Origin: Pseudomonadota bacterium
GTDB lineage: Bacteria; Pseudomonadota; Alphaproteobacteria; Rhizobiales; Xanthobacteraceae
Length of the DNA stretch: 41,198 bases
Direction of reading: 5' to 3'
NCBI GenBank assembly: GCA_023387735.1
Contig: JAEWHP010000024.1
Location: 1 to 41,198, forward strand
Shown one piece after another: positions 1-8,504 of this stretch (position 1 is its first letter; each line of letters starts with the position of its first letter). The notes beneath the pieces are model-generated. The model saw nothing but the letters and a program-made list of their open reading frames with translations, searched no databases and was not told the origin of the DNA. Made by a program: the position numbers and the translations under genes.

Positions 1-19
1 GTCCAGTGTTGCGCTCGTA

Positions 20-51
20 ATGGTGGGCACGCTGCGCTTTGCCCACCCTAG
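20..51. repeat. Half copy of nested-hairpin repeat (family C), cut by window edge
   Basis: The stretch from ATGGTGGGCAC through CTTTGCCCACCCTA matches the right half of the complete repeat at 27751-27842 almost base for base. The left half would lie outside the window or is missing. It sits just past the stop of the acyl-CoA synthetase gene that ends at 64, so it could form part of a 3' hairpin for that transcript. Confidence 0.75.
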
Positions 52-63
52 GGCATTCGTGAA

Positions 64-2286
64 TCAATGCTTCGCCGCCTTGTTGGCCGCAGCATTGTTC
101 AGCACGATCAGGCCGTCGACGGCGACGCCGACCTTGCTGTTGATCAGGAACGGATTGACGTCGACCGACGCGATGCGATTGCCGGCGTCGGCCATCAGGT
201 TGGAGAGCCCGACCAGCGCCTTGACGGCGGAGGCTTCGTGCAGCGCGGGCTTGCCGCGATAGCCCTTCATCTTCACGCCGGCCTTGGTCTTGCCGATCAG
301 CTGTTTCGCCTCGGCCTCGTCCAGCGGCGCGCCGGCCAGGGCGACGTCCTTCAACAGCTCGATATCGACGCCGCCGGTGCCGAACAGCACCACCGGCCCC
401 ATCTCGGCATCGAGCGACGCGCCAACCACGAGTTCGAGATCGGCCTTAACCTGCTGCGCAATCAGGATGCCTTCGAGCTTCGGCTTGCCCTTCAGCTTCT
501 TTACCCGCGCGGTGATGTCGTTGAACGCCTTCTTCACCTCGGCCGCGCTGTTGAGGTTCAGCACCACGCCGCCGATGTCGGACTTGTGCAGGATGTCGGC
601 GCTGACGACCTTTGCCACCACCGGAAAGCCGATCTTCTTCGCGATCTTCACGGCTTCAGCCGCGGTCTTCGCGATCTCCTCCTTCGAGATCGGAATGCCG
701 TATGCCTTGAGCAGTTTCTTCGACGCCACCTCGTCGAGCGCGGCGGCGCCGTTGGCGCTTTTCAACGTCTTCTCCAGCACCGCGCGTGCCGACGCCTTCG
801 AGCTCGATACGATGTCGGGCACTTCCTTGCGCAGGGACGCATATTCAATCAGCGACTTGATCGCACCGACCGCGCGGTCGAGCCCCTGCATGACCGCGAT
901 GTTCGGCAGCGACTTGCGCAAGCCCTTGGTGAATTCGGTGAACCCGATCGACATCGCGCTGATGTAGACCACGGGCTTGCTTGCCTTCCCGGCCATCTCG
1001 TTCACGATGCGCAGATTGCGTTCGCGCAGTTCGTGCGGCGCCTTCGGCAGTTCGGCGTCGATGATGACGATGTCGGTATCGGGATCGTCGATCATGATCT
1101 GGATCGACTTCATGTAGACGGACGGGTCGACGACCGCGGCAAAACCGGCATCGAGGGGATTGCCGACGATGCTGCCGGGGCCGAGCATCCTTGCCAGTTG
1201 CTCGGTCGCGTTCGGGCTGAGCGGCGCGAAGTTCATGCCTGCCGAATAGAACGCATCGATCAGCAGGCCGCGCTTGCCGCCGGACAGCGACACAGCGGCG
1301 AGCCGGTTGCCCTTGGGCGGATCGGCATGCACGAAGCATTCCGTGGTCTCGATCAGTTCGTCCAGCCCGCGCACACGTATCACGCCCTCGCGGGTCGAGA
1401 TCGCGTCGAACGTCTCGATCGAGCCGGCAAGCGCACCGGTGTGCGCCATGGCGGCGGCGCGGCCGCCTTCGGAGGCGCCGAGCTTGAGCGCGATCACAGG
1501 CTTGCCGGCGGCACGCGCGGCCTTGCAGGCCTCTCGGAACACTTTCGTGTTCCGGACGCCCTCGAGATAGACCACGATGACGCGGATCGAGGGATCGGCC
1601 GCGAAATAGGCCATCAGGTCGGGCGTCTCGAGGCCGGTCTCGTTGCCCGTGGTGACCATGTAGCCGACGCCGACGCCGCGATCTTCCAGCGTCTGCCGGA
1701 TCGCCATCACGATCGCGCCGGATTGCCCGACGATCGCCACCGGGCCGGCTTCCATGGTGACGATGCGGTCGTCGATATTGGTGAACAGCTTTTCGCCTGC
1801 GCTCAGATTGCCCAGACAATTCGGGCCGGTGACGGCAAGGCCGGTCTCGCGCACCGCCTCTTTCAACTCGCCCGCCAGCCGCTGGCTGTCTTCGTCCTGC
1901 AACTCGCTGAACCCTGAGGTGACGATGGTGGCGGAACGCGCGCCGGCGGCGGCAGCGTCGCGGATCACTTGCACCGCGAAACGCGCCGGCACCAGTACCA
2001 GCACGTGATCGGGCTTTTCGGGCAGGCTGGCGAAATCCTTGTAGCAGGGTACGCCCCAGATGGTTTCGCGCTTGGAATTGATCGGGAACAGCCCGCCTTC
2101 ATACTTGTACTTGATGAGATTGTTCCAGATGCGCTCGGCGTAGTTGCCGGGCTTGTCGGTGGCGCCGACCAGCACGATGTTGCGCGGGTGCAGCATCGCA
2201 TGGATGCGTTTGACGATGTCGCTGGCGTCAGGCGAAGGCGACCATTTTTCGAGTCCGTGCGATGCGGTGCTTGCCTGGGCTTCCAT
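64..2286 (-). CDS. Acyl-CoA synthetase, ADP-forming (acetate--CoA ligase family), fused alpha and beta parts
   Basis: This 740-residue protein resembles NDP-forming acyl-CoA synthetases, which make an acyl-CoA from acid, CoA and ATP through a phosphohistidine intermediate (family knowledge). Visible parts are an N-terminal CoA-binding Rossmann domain (about residues 30-130, with VLVGATDKPGNYAERIWNN), a succinyl-CoA-ligase-like middle (about 180-480) with the motif AHTGALAG, whose His282 is the expected phosphorylated residue, and a C-terminal ATP-grasp domain (about 510-735, with FPVVAKVVSADILHKSDIGG). The order is that of a one-chain alpha-beta fusion. I chose the ATG at 2286 because AAGGGA stands a few bases upstream and the residues before it look non-coding; longer readings to 2421 are less likely. 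A good promoter-like sequence lies at 2361-2389. The acid used cannot be told from the sequence. Confidence 0.9.
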   Translation of the reverse strand: MEAQASTASHGLEKWSPSPDASDIVKRIHAMLHPRNIVLVGATDKPGNYAERIWNNLIKYKYEGGLFPINSKRETIWGVPCYKDFASLPEKPDHVLVLVPARFAVQVIRDAAAAGARSATIVTSGFSELQDEDSQRLAGELKEAVRETGLAVTGPNCLGNLSAGEKLFTNIDDRIVTMEAGPVAIVGQSGAIVMAIRQTLEDRGVGVGYMVTTGNETGLETPDLMAYFAADPSIRVIVVYLEGVRNTKVFREACKAARAAGKPVIALKLGASEGGRAAAMAHTGALAGSIETFDAISTREGVIRVRGLDELIETTECFVHADPPKGNRLAAVSLSGGKRGLLIDAFYSAGMNFAPLSPNATEQLARMLGPGSIVGNPLDAGFAAVVDPSVYMKSIQIMIDDPDTDIVIIDAELPKAPHELRERNLRIVNEMAGKASKPVVYISAMSIGFTEFTKGLRKSLPNIAVMQGLDRAVGAIKSLIEYASLRKEVPDIVSSSKASARAVLEKTLKSANGAAALDEVASKKLLKAYGIPISKEEIAKTAAEAVKIAKKIGFPVVAKVVSADILHKSDIGGVVLNLNSAAEVKKAFNDITARVKKLKGKPKLEGILIAQQVKADLELVVGASLDAEMGPVVLFGTGGVDIELLKDVALAGAPLDEAEAKQLIGKTKAGVKMKGYRGKPALHEASAVKALVGLSNLMADAGNRIASVDVNPFLINSKVGVAVDGLIVLNNAAANKAAKH

Positions 2287-2360
2287 GAATGTCCCTTGCT
2301 CGGTTGTATCCTTTGGCTGCGGCCAACGATCCGCGCCATGAATGCCTTTTGATTGAGACC

Positions 2361-2389
2361 TTTTTATTGGGACTTGCTGGGGGTGGCAA
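2361..2389 (-). promoter_or_regulatory. Candidate sigma-70 promoter for the ADP-forming synthetase
   Basis: Read on the minus strand, TTGCCA (2389-2384) and TAAAAA (2366-2361) are separated by exactly 17 bases. Transcription would start near 2354, giving a leader of about 70 nt before the ATG at 2286. This suggests the synthetase is expressed apart from the sortase pair upstream. It is a sequence match only. Confidence 0.45.
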
Positions 2390-2448
2390 CACGCGCGGCG
2401 CGGACAGCGCCATTCGCGCAACGCACGATATTTCGGCTTGCGGAGAAT

Positions 2449-3048
2449 TCAGCGCGAGTCCGGCTCGTTGAGGACGGGGGGGCCGATCATCGTGGCGTGC
2501 AGCAGATATCGCTCGGGCCCCGGCGTCAGCGCATCGAACGGCCAGCACGTCGACAGCACCAGCTTGTGGCCTGCCGTGAGCGGATCGATCCCGGAGGCAT
2601 CGAAACGCACGACCGAGGTTGCATCCGCGCGGTAGCGGAATTTCTGGCCATCGGCTCGCGTAATGTCGATCTCGTCGCCGATCAAGACGTGCTTCAGGAA
2701 CGCGAAGTGCGTATCGCGATGGGCGGAATAGACGGCAACGCCGGGTTCACCGGCATCGGGCGTGCCCTCGACATGCCCCGGACCGAAGGCGAGCGCCTGG
2801 CCGCTGCTGCCCGCCAGCACGATGGCGCTGGCATGGATCCGTTTGACCTCGATCCGTGCGACCGGCCAGGTGTCCGCCCACGACCACGGCTTTGTTGCGT
2901 GCCCGGTGGCGATGGTTTTCGTAAAGGCGCGTTCCAGCAGCACCTGCGCGACCAGCGCCTTGGCCTGTATGTAGGCGCCCTGGCCGAACAGGATGAGGCC
3001 GGCAAGAGCGAGCAGGAGCGGGAGGATGAAGCGGGGCATGTTTGTCAT
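2449..3048 (-). CDS. Class GN-type (proteobacterial) sortase
   Basis: A 199-residue transpeptidase-like protein with one N-terminal membrane segment (about residues 7-24) and a sortase fold. The expected catalytic residues are all present: His110 in VYSAHRDTHF, Cys168 in LVLSTCWPF and Arg180 in GPERYLLHA. Sortases cut a C-terminal LPxT-type signal and transfer the protein to a new amine. Gram-negative bacteria often carry a single sortase next to its single substrate, and here the VIT/VWA protein immediately upstream (3266-5542) ends in such a signal. The two genes are co-directional, separated by 217 bases that hold a cloverleaf repeat. The start may be the ATG at 3048 or that at 3039; neither has a strong Shine-Dalgarno sequence. 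Family assignment is firm; the acceptor of the transfer is unknown. Confidence 0.9.
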   Translation of the reverse strand: MTNMPRFILPLLLALAGLILFGQGAYIQAKALVAQVLLERAFTKTIATGHATKPWSWADTWPVARIEVKRIHASAIVLAGSSGQALAFGPGHVEGTPDAGEPGVAVYSAHRDTHFAFLKHVLIGDEIDITRADGQKFRYRADATSVVRFDASGIDPLTAGHKLVLSTCWPFDALTPGPERYLLHATMIGPPVLNEPDSR

Positions 3049-3077
3049 TCATGCTGCAGTCGGCTGGCACTTGCTCC

Positions 3078-3156
3078 GTCATTCCGGGGCACGCGCAGCG
3101 TGAACCCGGAATCTCGAGATTCCGGGTTCGATGCTTTCGCATCGCCCCGGAATGAC
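3078..3156. repeat. Cloverleaf palindromic repeat, family A, copy 1
   Basis: Outer arms GTCATTCCGG / CCGGAATGAC enclose three hairpins: CACGC/GCGTG with loop gca, a loopless palindrome with 11-bp arms starting CCCGGAATCTC, and GATGC/GCATC with loop tttc. It lies between the sortase target gene and the sortase gene, so it would be present in a joint transcript and might set their relative expression. Confidence 0.9.
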
Positions 3157-3265
3157 AGTGCGTGTGTGGAAAGAAAATAGCGCGCGCGGCCCTTGGGGGG
3201 ACGGGTGGAAGCCGCGCGCGCTCTTGAAGGAGGAGGTGGGGGAGGCCTCCTCCTTTCAGCCGACG

Positions 3266-5542
3266 TCATCGGAGTGACATCTGACGTCGGCGATTGAACC
3301 CCAACAGGAGCAGGCTGACCGTGAGCAGGATCACACCTGCGATTATTTTCAGTTCGGCATCGGTCGCCGTCTTCGGAAGCTTGACGGTGTCAGGCATCTG
3401 CGTGACCACGGGCTGCGCGCGCTTCAACGCTGCGACCTGAAGGCGCGCTTCGTCAGCATCCGCGCGCCGTTCCGTCGGCGCTGCCGGCAGCTGCGGGCGC
3501 TCGCCGAACACCTTGGCGAAATCCCAACCCGCCGGCAGGTTGATCGGCAATTCGGAGAGCTTGAGCGACTCACCGCCGGGGCGGCTCGGGGTTTTGTCGA
3601 CGGCGACGAGACTTGTCAGCCGCGTCACGAGTTGGTGCTCCAGCGCCAGCGCGAGGATGGTCTTGTCGGCGTCTTCCGAACTGGCCTGCCGCGTGGTGCG
3701 CGCCACCTCGGCATCGGCGATCTTGCGGCGCGCCCAGAGTTTCGACAGGCCCTTGCCTTCGGCTGCATTCGCCAGCGGCAGCGTGACGACCCAGGGACGA
3801 TCGCCGATACGGCCCTTGATCTCGACCGAGCCCGCGAGCTTGTCGAGTTTTGCCGCCAGCACCAGCGGCTCGTCGCGATAGAGGTCGGGAATTGCCGCGG
3901 GTGTGATGTCGGCGGTGGCGTCGGAAAATTTCGCGGTCAGGTTGGTCACCGCCGGATTCTCCAGCTTGGAAAATAGCCCGCGCATGCGGTCTTCGACCTG
4001 CTCGACCGAACCGATATGGGTGAAGCTGCCGCGGCCGAGTTCGGCGGCGCGCGTCATCAGATAGGTGTTCGGCGCCGAGCCGATGCCGACCATGAAGATC
4101 CGCGAACGGCCGCGCAGCGCGTTGATGGTTTCGAACAATTGCTGTTCGTTGCCGATAGCGCCGTCGGTCAGGAATACGACCTGGCGGACGTAGTTGGCGT
4201 CGCCGGCGTTATCGGATAGCGCGGCACGCATCGCCGGCACCATTTCCGTACCACCTTCCGCCCGCAGTGCGCCGACGAAATCGGTGGCGCGACGGACGTG
4301 TGCCCTGTCGGCGGGCACGGCCCCCGTGAACAGCATGTCCATGGTGTTGTCGAACCGGATCACGTTGAAGCGATCGGTCGGCTGCAGGCGGCCGAGCGCG
4401 TAGATCAGGCTGGCCTTGGCCTGGACGATCGAGGTGCCGCCCATCGAACCGGAATTGTCGATCACGAAGATCACCTCGCGTGGCATCGGCTTCTGCTCGG
4501 CCTGCTCGACTGCGGGCGGCGTGAGGAAGGCCAGCAGATAGTCGCTGTCGCCGACGCGTTCGCGGAACAGCCCGACCGACGGCGCCGTTTCGGCCGCGGG
4601 CTTCCAGGTCAGTTCGAAGTCGCGATCCGCCGGCACCGGGCCCTCGGCAAGCCGGATGATGTTCGTGCCGGCACCGGGCTTTTCGGTCTTCACCGCATGA
4701 TGATGGCTCTTGACCTCGCCAAGCGGAAAGCCGGCCTGCAGCCGCACGGTGATGCTGGTCGGATTGACCGGCGCGTTGGTTGCGGGGTCCAGTACTTCAG
4801 GTGAAATGCGGTGGCGGTCCGGCACGGGATCGGATCTGGTCGCGCCCCAGCCGCCGCCATAGGGTCGGAAGTCGACGCTCTGCACGACGGGCACGGGATT
4901 GTAGCGGGGTGCGACCACCATCGGCACCCGCAGCGAGAAGGCGTTGCCGGATTGCTGGACCGGCTCCTGATATTCGATCTGCACCAGCACGGTTTCGCCG
5001 GGGCCGATATTGGCGACGGAGTTGGTGAAGATGTTCGGCCGTTCCTGTTCGGTCAGCGCCGCCTTCTGGCCGTTCTGCTTCGCCTGTTCGTAGATGGCCT
5101 TCGCCTGTTGCCGCTCCTTGATGTCGCCGACCACGACGCGATCGCCGATCACCATCTTCAGCGTGTCGACCGCGCCGCCGGACGGCAGCGGATAGACATA
5201 GACGGCCTCGACCCAGTCCTTTGTCGGGTTGCGAAAAATCTGCGTGACGCGGGCGCGAACCGTGGGACCCGATACGGTGAGATCGACATCGATGCCGAGC
5301 CGCGATGCATCGGCATACCCTTCTTCGGTCTTCAGCAGCAAAGAGCCGGAGCGCGCGTCGCCCGGCTTGAGAAAGGCGGCTGAAAGCCGCTCGGCCGACC
5401 ACGCCGGCTCAAAGCTCAAAAATAATGCCGCAAACCCGGCCAGGAATACGGCTACCCCCTGTATCACCAGGAACAGCGCCAGCCTGATCAGGCTGGGCCG
5501 CACCCCGCTTTTGTCGCTGTCGATCTCATCGCATGTCGTCAT
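3266..5542 (-). CDS. Sortase target protein with VIT and von Willebrand A domains (marine-proteobacterial sortase target type)
   Basis: A 758-residue surface or envelope protein. It has an N-terminal hydrophobic segment (about residues 22-44) followed by AWSAERL, a VIT domain (about 75-215), a VWA domain starting near 355 with the metal-site motif DNSGSM (Asp362), and a C-terminal sorting signal: LPKTA at about 722-726, a hydrophobic stretch and then RRR near the end. This layout matches the known substrate of the GN-type sortase encoded just downstream. VIT-VWA proteins bind ligands or partners through the metal site; the partner here is unknown. The ATG at 5542 is chosen because GGGAG lies about eight bases upstream; residues encoded further upstream look like non-coding sequence. 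The 187-bp region to the divergent regulator at 5730 holds tandem repeats and probably the promoter. Confidence 0.9.
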   Translation of the reverse strand: MTTCDEIDSDKSGVRPSLIRLALFLVIQGVAVFLAGFAALFLSFEPAWSAERLSAAFLKPGDARSGSLLLKTEEGYADASRLGIDVDLTVSGPTVRARVTQIFRNPTKDWVEAVYVYPLPSGGAVDTLKMVIGDRVVVGDIKERQQAKAIYEQAKQNGQKAALTEQERPNIFTNSVANIGPGETVLVQIEYQEPVQQSGNAFSLRVPMVVAPRYNPVPVVQSVDFRPYGGGWGATRSDPVPDRHRISPEVLDPATNAPVNPTSITVRLQAGFPLGEVKSHHHAVKTEKPGAGTNIIRLAEGPVPADRDFELTWKPAAETAPSVGLFRERVGDSDYLLAFLTPPAVEQAEQKPMPREVIFVIDNSGSMGGTSIVQAKASLIYALGRLQPTDRFNVIRFDNTMDMLFTGAVPADRAHVRRATDFVGALRAEGGTEMVPAMRAALSDNAGDANYVRQVVFLTDGAIGNEQQLFETINALRGRSRIFMVGIGSAPNTYLMTRAAELGRGSFTHIGSVEQVEDRMRGLFSKLENPAVTNLTAKFSDATADITPAAIPDLYRDEPLVLAAKLDKLAGSVEIKGRIGDRPWVVTLPLANAAEGKGLSKLWARRKIADAEVARTTRQASSEDADKTILALALEHQLVTRLTSLVAVDKTPSRPGGESLKLSELPINLPAGWDFAKVFGERPQLPAAPTERRADADEARLQVAALKRAQPVVTQMPDTVKLPKTATDAELKIIAGVILLTVSLLLLGFNRRRQMSLR

Positions 5543-5557
5543 TTCGCTCACTCCCGA

Positions 5558-5573
5558 ATGGCGTATTCGCCAT
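5558..5573. promoter_or_regulatory. Short inverted repeat upstream of the VIT/VWA gene
   Basis: ATGGCG and CGCCAT are separated by TATT, 15 bases upstream of the start codon at 5542. It could be an operator or leader hairpin, but six-base arms are not rare in this GC-rich DNA. Confidence 0.25.
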
Positions 5574-5664
5574 GCGCGAGGTTGCGGAAAGGGCCGACGT
5601 GGCGCGAGCGGAATGATCGGCCTTGTTCCGCCGCCGGCCAGCACGGCCCGCCATGGCCATGACG

Positions 5665-5706
5665 GTTTTGTGCGGGTTTGTGATGGTTTGTGCGTCTGCT
5701 AGACTG
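5665..5706 (+). promoter_or_regulatory. Three tandem 10-bp repeats over the candidate promoter of the XRE regulator
   Basis: Three head-to-tail 10-base units lie at 5665-5674 (GGTTTTGTGC), 5675-5684 (GGGTTTGTGA) and 5685-5694 (TGGTTTGTGC). A candidate promoter reads TTGTGA (5679-5684), a 16-base spacer, then TAGACT (5701-5706), preceded by TG as in extended -10 elements. Repeat 2 covers the -35 box and repeat 3 the spacer. One unit per helical turn suggests side-by-side protein binding on one DNA face, plausibly by the regulator encoded downstream. Promoter and operator roles are inference. Confidence 0.5.
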
Positions 5707-5729
5707 GCGCGGATCAAACAGGGGTAACG

Positions 5730-6497
5730 ATGCCGACGCCGGACAAGCAGCTTTCCGCCGAACAAAGCCGGCAGATCGCGGACACCATTCGTGAAGAGAT
5801 CGCCCGCCGCCGCATCTCCCGGCAATCCCTCGCCGAACTCGCAAAGCTCAGCCTGTCGACCCTGGAGAAAGTGCTGGGCGGCCGCCGCCCTTTCACGCTT
5901 GCGACAACGGTGCGGCTCGAGCAGGCGCTCGGCGTGTCCTTACGCAAGACGCAGGATGCGCCGGCTCCTCCCGCTTCCAACGGGAACGGTGACATCGCGC
6001 CGGATGGGCTCGGCGCCTATTCGCGCCGCGCGGTGGCGTGGATCGAAGGCACGTATGTTACGGTGCGCCCGTCGTTTGGCGACAAGGATGCGATCTTCGC
6101 CTACCGCACCGAGATCGTCTGGGACACGGCGGCCTCATCGCTGGTGTTTCACGAAAGCGAGCGGCAGGACGCGGCCTTCACGCAGTTCGGCGAAGTCGCG
6201 GTGCCGAACCAGTCCGGACACATCTACCTCGTCACCAACCGGCACGGTCAGCACCGCCTGATCACGGTGGCGCGGCTGGCGATTTCGGGCGAGATGTACG
6301 GCATCATCACCACGCTGCTCGCGGGCCGCGGCTCGCTGCTGACGCCGATCGCAGCCCCGATCGCCTACCTTCCGATCCAGATGGTCGCCAGTCCGAGCTT
6401 CGGGCGGATTTCTTCTGATGACGTCAATTTTGCGCTGTACCGCCAGCACCTGCGCCGCACGACGGAAGAGCCGTTCGCGCTGTTCCTGCCGGGGTAA
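5730..6497 (+). CDS. XRE-family helix-turn-helix regulator with a C-terminal domain of unknown type
   Basis: A 255-residue protein. Residues about 15-72 form a Cro/C1-type helix-turn-helix (ISRQSLAELAKLSLSTLEKVLGG, then RLEQALGVSL). A linker rich in Ala, Pro and Asn follows, and residues about 95-255 form a domain I do not recognise, probably beta-rich and possibly ligand binding (it contains AVAWIEGTYVTVRPSF). The ATG at 5730 follows AGGGGT at a good distance. It is transcribed away from the sortase substrate gene, and both share a 187-bp region with three tandem 10-bp repeats, so control of itself and of the sortase pair is a reasonable guess. Its 3' end is followed by a family B repeat. 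Confidence 0.85.
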   Translation: MPTPDKQLSAEQSRQIADTIREEIARRRISRQSLAELAKLSLSTLEKVLGGRRPFTLATTVRLEQALGVSLRKTQDAPAPPASNGNGDIAPDGLGAYSRRAVAWIEGTYVTVRPSFGDKDAIFAYRTEIVWDTAASSLVFHESERQDAAFTQFGEVAVPNQSGHIYLVTNRHGQHRLITVARLAISGEMYGIITTLLAGRGSLLTPIAAPIAYLPIQMVASPSFGRISSDDVNFALYRQHLRRTTEEPFALFLPG

Positions 6498-6518
6498 ATC
6501 TCTCCATTCCTCTCCGCT

Positions 6519-6615
6519 GTCATCGTCCGCGAAGGCGGACGATCCAGTACGCCGCGGCGTCTCGGCTCTATCACGATGGCCTGCGTCTACTGGATGCCCG
6601 CCTGCGCGGGCATGA
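6519..6615. repeat. Palindromic repeat, family B, copy 1
   Basis: Outer GTCAT / ATGAC encloses a hairpin GTCCGC/GCGGAC (loop gaag), a larger stem ATCCAGTA / TACTGGAT with a variable loop, and a hairpin GCCCGC/GCGGGC (loop ctgc). It lies between the convergent ends of the XRE regulator and the acyl-CoA ligase and may end transcripts from both sides. Confidence 0.85.
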
Positions 6616-6631
6616 CGATGGGAGCGGGCGG

Positions 6632-8176
6632 CTACGACGCAACCTTGTCTGTCGCCTTCACCGCGTTGAATTGCTGCCGCAAGGTCGGCTTGTGAATCTT
6701 GCCGGTCGCGTTGCGCGGCAGGGCATCGACGAACTCGATCAAGCGCGGACATTTGAACCGCGCCAGGTTCGCCGCGCAATGGGCGTGAATTTCCGCCGGT
6801 GTCAGCGTGTGGCCGGGCTTCACGGCGACGATTGCCATGCCGACCTCGCCCCATTGCTCGTTCGGCACGCCGATGATGGCGGCCTCGGCAATCGCGGTGA
6901 GCTGGTGCAGCACGCTCTCGACTTCGGCCGGATAGACGTTCTCGCCGCCGGAAATGTACATGTCCTTCCAGCGATCGACGATGTAGTAGAAGCCCTCGTC
7001 ATCGACGCGCGTGGCATCGCCGGTGTGCAGCCAGCCATCGGTGAACGACGAGGCGTTGGCGTCCGGCCTGTTCCAGTAGCCGGGCGTGACGTTCGGGCCC
7101 CTGACCCAGAGCTCGCCGAGTTCGTCGACGCCGGCATCCGTTCCGTCGGGCCGCACGATCCGCACTTCCGTGTGCAGCACCGGCTTGCCGGATGAGCCGG
7201 CCTTGCGCACGGCGTCCTCCTTGTCGAGCGTGAGCACGGCCGGGCTGGTCTCGGTCATGCCGTAGCCCTGTTGAAGGGCGACGCCGCGCTCTTCCCACAC
7301 CTTCAACAGCGGCACCGGCATCGGCGCACCGCCGACGCCGCCGATCACGAGGCGGCTGAAGTCGGAGGTCGCAAACGCCGGATGCTGCGCCATGAACTGA
7401 TAGATCGAGGGCACGCCGAAGAACTGGTTGATGCCCCACGCGGGATCGCTGATCAGCTGCAGCGCCACGCCGGGATCGAACGCGCGCATGATCAACACGG
7501 TGCCGCCGGAATGCAGCACCGGGTTGGTGTAGCAATTGAGCCCGCCGGTGTGGAATAGCGGCAGCACGGTGAGCAGCACCGTTCGCGGCGAGATGTAGGC
7601 GGGACCGCCGAGATTGACGCAATTCCAGAACGTCATGCCATGGGTGATGATCGCGCCCTTGGGCTGCCCCGTGGTGCCCGAGGTATACATGATGGTCGAG
7701 ATGTCGTCGTGGGTGACGTCTTCGCAGCGATCCAGCGGATGCGACGCGTCAATGGCCGCCTCATACGAACCGTCAGGCCCGAACAGCAGCGTCGACGAGA
7801 CGTTGCAGAGTTTTGCGACCGACAGCGCGATTTCGGCCAAATCGTTGTCGTGGATCATCACCTTCGGCGAGGAATCGCCGACGATGAACTGTAGTTCGGG
7901 AACGGTGAGGCGGGTGTTCAGCGGCAGGAACACCGCGCCGATGCGGCCGCAGGCGAACTGTACTTCCAGCGTATCGGTCGTGTTCAGCGCCAGCACCGCG
8001 ACGCGGTCGCCGCGCTTGACGCCAAAGCCGTCGCGCAGATGCGTGGCGAGGCACGCGATGCGCGCGTCGAATTCCGCGTAGGAAAACCGGCGGTCGCTCG
8101 CCAGGTCGATGGCCGCGACCTTGTCCGGGGTGCGGCGGCCGAAATGAGCGATCCAGTCGTAATAGCGTACGGACAA
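6632..8176 (-). CDS. AMP-forming acyl-CoA ligase (FadD-like)
   Basis: A 514-residue member of the adenylate-forming enzymes, which activate a carboxylic acid with ATP and then load it on CoA. The ATP-binding loop YTSGTTGQPKG is at about 164-174, the motif GYGMTETSP lies in the middle, the hinge region reads VDRWKDMYISGGENVYPAEVES, and Lys493 in NATGKIHK is the expected catalytic lysine. I place the start at the TTG at 8176 (protein MSVRYYDWIAHFG), because GGAGGAG lies directly upstream. A longer reading to a TTG at 8332 would encode part of a repeat. The substrate is probably a medium- or long-chain fatty acid or an aryl acid; sequence alone does not decide. No neighbour is close enough to make an operon certain. 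Confidence 0.88.
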   Translation of the reverse strand: MSVRYYDWIAHFGRRTPDKVAAIDLASDRRFSYAEFDARIACLATHLRDGFGVKRGDRVAVLALNTTDTLEVQFACGRIGAVFLPLNTRLTVPELQFIVGDSSPKVMIHDNDLAEIALSVAKLCNVSSTLLFGPDGSYEAAIDASHPLDRCEDVTHDDISTIMYTSGTTGQPKGAIITHGMTFWNCVNLGGPAYISPRTVLLTVLPLFHTGGLNCYTNPVLHSGGTVLIMRAFDPGVALQLISDPAWGINQFFGVPSIYQFMAQHPAFATSDFSRLVIGGVGGAPMPVPLLKVWEERGVALQQGYGMTETSPAVLTLDKEDAVRKAGSSGKPVLHTEVRIVRPDGTDAGVDELGELWVRGPNVTPGYWNRPDANASSFTDGWLHTGDATRVDDEGFYYIVDRWKDMYISGGENVYPAEVESVLHQLTAIAEAAIIGVPNEQWGEVGMAIVAVKPGHTLTPAEIHAHCAANLARFKCPRLIEFVDALPRNATGKIHKPTLRQQFNAVKATDKVAS

Positions 8177-8504
8177 GGTCTCCTCCACGCCCAGCGGTCT
8201 GACGCCGCAGGTTTGCTCGACGGCGTTCAATGTAGCAGATGAAGGGTCAAATGGGGATGCCGTCTTGCGTGGAGTGGCTGGGGTATGGCGTGTCGGCGTT
8301 CGTTGCTTCTGCGGAACCCGTCCACACACCAATCGTCATCCCGCGCAGGCGGGAATCCAGTACCGCGCCTTGTCGGTTCATCACCGACGTCTCTGGAATA
8401 CTGGATCACCCGCATGCGCGGGTGATGACAGGGGAGGATGGCTAGGCTTCGCAATCACGCCGTCGCCGCTGGATCATCATTGATCCCGCGGCGCTGCTCC
8501 CACG
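8177..8504. other. Intergenic stretch between two minus-strand ligase genes
   Basis: This 328-base stretch has no gene I can support. It contains a family B repeat (8335-8429). The part near 8177-8240 probably carries the leader of the acyl-CoA ligase. I see no clear promoter boxes. Confidence 0.6.
8335..8429. repeat. Palindromic repeat, family B, copy 2
   Basis: Outer GTCATC / GATGAC encloses CCCGC/GCGGG, a stem CCAGTA / TACTGG around a variable loop, and a second CCCGC/GCGGG hairpin. The layout is the same as the copy at 6519-6615, but the first hairpin differs by paired changes. Confidence 0.85.

Noticed and set aside
67..1917. Long plus-strand open frame of 616 codons opposite the ADP-forming synthetase
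   Set aside because: It is the antisense of a well-recognised gene. Its translation is rich in Arg, His, Asp and Gly with no known motif, as expected from high-GC codon bias on the other strand.
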